From assembly GCA_030407005.1 (NCBI GenBank), contig JAUDYN010000007.1:806001-870000 (forward strand): 64,000 nt of DNA, written 5' to 3'. This DNA comes from Desarmillaria ectypa. Its lineage: Eukaryota; Basidiomycota; Agaricomycetes; Agaricales; Physalacriaceae. The notes under the pieces were generated by a model. That model was not told the DNA's origin and did not search any database. It was given only the letters and a program-made list of their open reading frames with translations. A program made the position numbers and the translations under genes. Each line of letters starts with the position of its first letter. Position 1 is the first letter of the stretch. Shown here piece by piece: positions 59,481 through 64,000 of this stretch.

Positions 59481-60970
59481 ATATGACATCTTTGATATGC
59501 TCAATCTGTTCATTCATTGTGGGTAGGATAAGCATGTGAAAATGTTCAGGGGTAAGAACTATCACATTATGATTGTCCTGTTTTCTCTGGTCATGGTCAT
59601 CATATTGACTGAGTAGGTCAGCTTTCTTGTTCATGGTTCCCACCTTATGCTGAAGAGTGAAGTGATACTCTGCCAGTTCAGTGACCCATTGAGCTTGTTG
59701 ATGGTTCAGTTTCTGCAGTTTTTGAAAATACTGGAGGTTTTGATGATCTATCCAGATTTCAATTTCTTCCTTTGCATCTATTAGATAATGGTGCCATTTT
59801 TCTAATATGAGCATTATGGCCAACAACTCTTTATCATAAATCTCATAGTTGCATTCAGTGGCTATTAATGCTTTGGACATGAAGGTGACTGGCCTCCATT
59901 TCTCATTCTGTTCCTGACTCAGGACAGCACCAATGGCTCCATCACTAGAGTCAGCTTTCACTCAGAACTTTCCTTCATCTGAAGAGATTGTTAAGATGAC
60001 ATTCATTGTCATCTGTAATTTGAGTTGGGTGAATGCCTGCTCCTGCTCCTGTCCCCAACTCCATTCAGCTTTCCTGGTTAGTTGTGTAAGGGGTTGAATG
60101 ATTTTGGAATAATCACATATGAATTTCCTGTAGAAATTCATGAATTCTAGGAAAGACTGAAGTTCCTTCTTCTTGGTCAGAGTTGGCCACTCTGCAATTC
60201 CTGCCACTTTGATCAGGTCCATATGGATCACATCTTCACTGATGATTACTCCTAAGTACTCTGTCTTGAGTACTTCAAATTCGCATTTTTTAGCTTTGAG
60301 AAATAACTTGTTTTCTCATAGATGCTGAAGGACTTGTCAGACTATGTGTTGGTGTTCTTCTAGTCCTTTAGTAAAAATGAGGATGTTGTCAAGGTAAATG
60401 GTGACTTTTCCTCCAGCAATCAAGTCTTTGAATATTCTATTCATCATCCACTGGAAAGTGGCTGGTGAATTTGTAAGGCTGAAGAACATTACTGTGGGCT
60501 CAAAGAGTCCTTGATTAGTCCAGAATGTGGCCTTTTCTTCATCCCCATTGTGGATGCATACATTGTTGTGTCTCCAGCAGACATCTAGTTTAGAGAAGTA
60601 TTTGGCTCCTCATAACTTGTCGATGAGTTCTGAAATTAAGGGAAGGGGATATTGGTTTTTTATCATCATTTCACTCAATTTTCAATAATTCTGAATGAGC
60701 TAAAGAGAACCATCCTTCTTTTTGACAAAGAAAAATGGTGAGGCAAATGGGGATTTCAAGGGGCAAATTCATCTTGAGTCCAAATTCTCATTGAGGAATT
60801 TGTCCAGTTGTTCCTGTTTATTGTGATTGAGTGGGTAGACTTTACAATCTAATGTGGACTTTGCATTGGGGATTAGCTTGATAGCATGGTCTCAGGGTTT
60901 TTCTTTGGGGAGTTCATCAAAGCTTTCTTTAGAGAATAAATCTCTAAAGCTTTGATATTGAGGAGATACC
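59479..60970 (-). pseudogene. Second gypsy: RNase H and reverse transcriptase remnants
   Basis: RNase H at 59479-59961 (DSSDGAIGAVLSQEQNEKWRP). RT lies from about 59962 to 60970; its active-site box reads YLDN (60385-60396) instead of YLDD. Stops occur where the younger copy has Arg or Trp codons. Confidence 0.88.
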
Positions 60971-61059
60971 AACTCCTCAAAGGCTTTCTTCAGTTTCTCA
61001 GCATTAGCAGCAGCTGCTAATTCATTTGCATAGTGTACAGCTTGGATAATGAGCTCCTC

Positions 61060-62106
61060 CTACATGTTCACTGTGAGAATGGTTTCACCATTCCTCAGTT
61101 CTTCATCCCAGCAGTCTTTATTATCAGAGTCAGGGAGTGTGAGTGGGTTTTTTATGCATTGGCAATGCTCAAAAATCATCATTCTAGTTTTCCAATTAAT
61201 TACTGGATTGTGGCATTTAAGCCAATTATGGCCTGAGTAGACCATTTTAGAGCCTAGGTTCATGACTGCTAGGTCAATGCATTCAGTATGACCATAAATA
61301 GTCATTCAGAGTTCTACAAACTCCATAATATCACCTGCTTGGTTGCAGGTTCCATCAGCATTGTATACAGGGATGAGAGTGGCAGCCTTTTGAGTGTCCA
61401 ACTGGTGTTGGAGGACATAAATTTGATTTATAGAGCTGCCTGTGCAGCCACTATCCAGCAGAGCCCTGGTGGTAAGTGCCTTCTTCCCCATACATGGGGT
61501 GAGTTGAATATCCACCATAAAGTCCCATCCAGGACTCTTGGTTCTATGGATATATTGGATCAGTTCTTGGAGTTCATAGAGTCATTCTTAAGCTTGAATC
61601 TCTCCAGTCTTTAAACTCATAATGAGCTTATCAGTGATCTCTCCAAGCTATTTGGGATGAACCCAAGTGGAGAGTGTGACTTTGGTGATAGCCAAGTTCT
61701 TAGTGGTGTGGACAGCATATAGAGTCTAATTGACTCCAAATGGTTTATAGTATACATGATTCAGTATTTCCTTTTTTGGAAGTACATCGAATTTCAATGA
61801 TTCAGTTACCCCCTTGTTAGACAGGATTTCAGGTGTTGAAGTTGGTGGTCTCAATTTGGACTGTTGTGCTTTCCAGATTAGGAAAGCTGTGTCATCTTCT
61901 TCATCAGGTACTTTGACAATAGTGGTTCTGTGAAACTGCCCCCTTTTTACCACCTGGATGCTAGTGAGTCCTCCCAGTTCTTTGGCTATCACTGCCTCTG
62001 ATGAGGTTAGAGTTGCAGCACTGTTCTCTTTGGAGGTGTTGACATAGTCATCAGGGTTGGGTCCTGTCACAGTCATGGGTTCTATTGACACTAACATTTT
62101 GACCAA
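61060..62106 (-). pseudogene. Second gypsy: protease region remnants
   Basis: The active site LLDSGCTGSSINQIY lies in 61306-61518, with flanking pieces in 61060-61305 and 61726-62106 (TTIVKVPDEEDDTAFLIW matches the younger copy's TTVVEVPDEEDDTAFRMW). Confidence 0.85.
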
Positions 62107-62265
62107 CTCCTTCTCTCAGGCTGAATCAGGCAGTGTGTGGCTTTTCCTCCAGTCAGTGTGCTCTACACTATTTAGGTATAGTGGCCCATCCTTAGGTCCT
62201 CAGATATCTTGAGGGTTTTGTGACTCTTGTGAGTCAGCTGACCTACCTCTTGCTTCCTTCAGTCT

Positions 62266-64000
62266 TCAGACTTGGTAGGCCTCTCCTTCTCCTGATGGCC
62301 CTAGTGAAGCATGACTTAGCTCTCTAAATGGGGGCACAGAGGTGTTCAGCTTCAGAGGTCCAAAGACATCCTGTCTACTGGCCCCAGTCCATAGTTTTAC
62401 CTGCATATCTGGTGCACTCTGCATAGTAAGTCCATTGGACTTTGTTGTAGTGTCAGCACCACCTGACACTACAGCCACTTTGTGGGGGGCTTGAGAGTTA
62501 TTATATATAGTGGTATCAGCATCTTTTAGAAGAATGATGTATCTGTTTTTGTTCAATTCTTCAGTGGTTCTCAGCTTTGGGATTTGTAACAAAGTTGTAT
62601 TTTTTTGCATATTTAAATGTCTGTGTGCATGTATATTAGTCTAACCCATGGAGACTGAGGACTCACCATTCAAGGCTCTGGTTGAGCAAGGAGAATCAAA
62701 CCCTTGTTGACCTATTCTTTTGCCTCTTCAATCTTGGCTATGGGTGGTTCCACTATATTAGTGGGCCCCACTGACCAAATATCCTTATACTCCTTTCTCT
62801 TGAGACAGTCCTTTGCCATGTGTCCTTTTTCATTACATCTGAAGCAATAACCTTCTGCCTTTCATCGATTGACTTCCATCAGCTGTCCCACCCCTCCATA
62901 TGATGTCTATCGGCCTGTTGAATTATTCTGGTTGGGAACACTTTGGGCTTTTAGCTTGGGAGCCAAGAAACTTGTCATCACAGCAGTGGCTTTGCCACTG
63001 GGTTGATGTTGTGGAGGGTGGGAGTTCTTCTTCTGTCCCTCCCAAGAGATTCTGGCAGTCTAGTCAAAGACCTATTTGCACTGTCACTCTTCATACATAT
63101 GCATGATCCATTTCTTCCATTCTGGATAGGTATGGGGAATGTTAACACCCATGTTGGAAATAAACATTATATATGATGAGGGAACCCCCAGTCATATGGC
63201 CTTGACCATGATATCACAGTCATGTTCATCAGTTCTTCAGCCTGCTAGCTTGGCTTCTTCTTCAAGCTTCTGGAAATAGTGGGAAGTAGGCTGCATTCCC
63301 ATGTGAAGATCGAACATTCACTTTTTATAGACTTCCTCAATGGTGGGGTCCCTGAACTGTCAGATTACCATGTTGATAAAGTCCTCTCAGGAGAGATATC
63401 AGAAGTGGGCAGCAATGCTGTCCCAGGCATTGCTGACCCAGAATTCAGGTCTCTTGTAGACCCACCAGTCCTTGGCAGCTCCCTCAAAATGAGAAGTCAT
63501 GAATAGTACCAGATGTGACAGCATCTGGAAATAGTGTCAGAACACTTCAAAATAGACAATACAATCACCTATGAAGCATTTGATGTTGTTATGATTCCCT
63601 TTGAATAGCTTCAGGGATTGGATGAGAATTAGTTTGATACTCATATACAGGGCATCCTTGGGGGTGTTTTTGATGGGATTTGGTAGAGGGTCAGGTGGAC
63701 CCTTTTCTGGGGGCAGCCTTGGGATTGAGAATTGATCCAGTCATAGAGTGGACAGGCCTCATAGAGGTTCAGTTGGTCTTTCCCACTCAGGTTCCTTTCT
63801 CTTTTTGCTGAATTTGAAGATTTCTACATAGAGATCCCTGGCCACTTCAGCTTCAGTGAGTTCTTGATGCATTTGTTGGATACACTATTCCTTCTTGGCT
63901 AGCTCACTTCTAGCCACTTGTAGAATTTCTGCTGTCATTGGTTGTGATGGTCCTGCAGGGGCAGAGAAACTCACTTTGGGTTTCTTGCCTGCTCCTGCAA
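62266..64000 (-). pseudogene. Second gypsy: start of Pol and Gag remnants
   Basis: The CCHC knuckle (C-F-R-C-N-E-K-G-H-M-A-K-D-C) lies at about 62812-62853. Below it the frame ends at a TAG (EEAKE-stop), at the same position as in the younger copy, after which Pol resumes in another frame (RYIILLKDADTTIYNN, 62266-62610). Gag pieces continue to the window edge. Confidence 0.8.

Larger units (their letters stand above)
57417..64000 (-). mobile_element. Second Ty3/gypsy chromovirus, CpG-destroyed, 5' part outside window
   Basis: The left (3') LTR is about 57417-57798, shortened and diverged but with the same ends and followed by the same polypurine tract (TTACCCCCTTGTTAAAGCAG on plus). Then, on the minus strand, chromodomain, integrase, RNase H, RT, protease, zinc knuckle and Gag follow the same order as in 25222-33714. 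Nearly every CG of the younger copy is TG or CA here, and stops break all domains. Gag continues beyond the right edge. It is an older copy of the same or a sister family. Confidence 0.92.

Noticed and set aside
1..64000. CRISPR array, bacterial operons or ribosome binding sites
   Set aside because: Spliced genes and TATA promoters show a eukaryotic nuclear region; no regularly spaced identical repeats were found.

Overview
The window looks like nuclear DNA of a filamentous basidiomycete, most likely a wood- or litter-decaying agaricomycete. The reasons are: genes split by 45-60 bp GT-AG introns, a secreted GH7 cellobiohydrolase, multi-exon microsomal P450s, a DUF6535-type membrane gene, Ty3/gypsy chromoviruses and Ty1/copia elements. 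The transposon copies are stripped of CpG, as expected where DNA methylation silences repeats. No rRNA, convincing tRNA or CRISPR array was seen.

Layout. 1-3029: mostly no recognisable gene, with a C-terminal fragment at the left edge and weak ORFs near 1931-2926. 3030-3278: solo LTR. 4112-5533: intact GH7 cellobiohydrolase. 6119-11005: three minus-strand copies of a RING plus coiled-coil family in decreasing states of preservation, with a solo LTR and a pogo/Fot1-like DNA-transposon remnant (11043-11899). 12640-13500: unrecognised segment that recurs at 21698-22545. 13963-15904: intact P450 (minus). 17621-18820: coiled-coil gene (minus). 19391-20546: intact RING/coiled-coil gene (plus). 21342-24000: two more solo LTRs, the second copy of the unrecognised segment, and a RING/coiled-coil relic split by a solo LTR.

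24523-37544 is a nested retrotransposon stack. A roughly 4.5 kb copia element (flanking TSD TATAT) was split by an 8.5 kb gypsy chromovirus (25222-33714, TSD TAGTC). 38834-40890: FAD-dependent phenol-hydroxylase-like gene with one apparent frameshift. 41296-42066: RING paralogue with lost zinc ligands. 42504-42778: small two-exon gene model. 43241-45893: decayed DUF6535 gene. 46080-47238: a RING-family fragment and a third, internally deleted P450 copy. 47723-49648: intact P450 (plus), a close paralogue of the one at 13963-15904. 50200-57416: AT-rich CpG-poor relic DNA. 57417-64000: a second, badly CpG-mutated chromovirus running off the right edge.

The functional genes are GH7 (extracellular cellulose breakdown), two microsomal P450s and a flavin aromatic hydroxylase (oxidative or xenobiotic metabolism), and a RING/coiled-coil protein that is the one intact member of a dispersed, decaying family. 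The strongest signal is mutational. Premature stops in the younger chromovirus are TGA codons where the protein context expects arginine CGA, and the two chromovirus copies have lost different Asp residues of the reverse-transcriptase catalytic dyad, both through CpG transitions.
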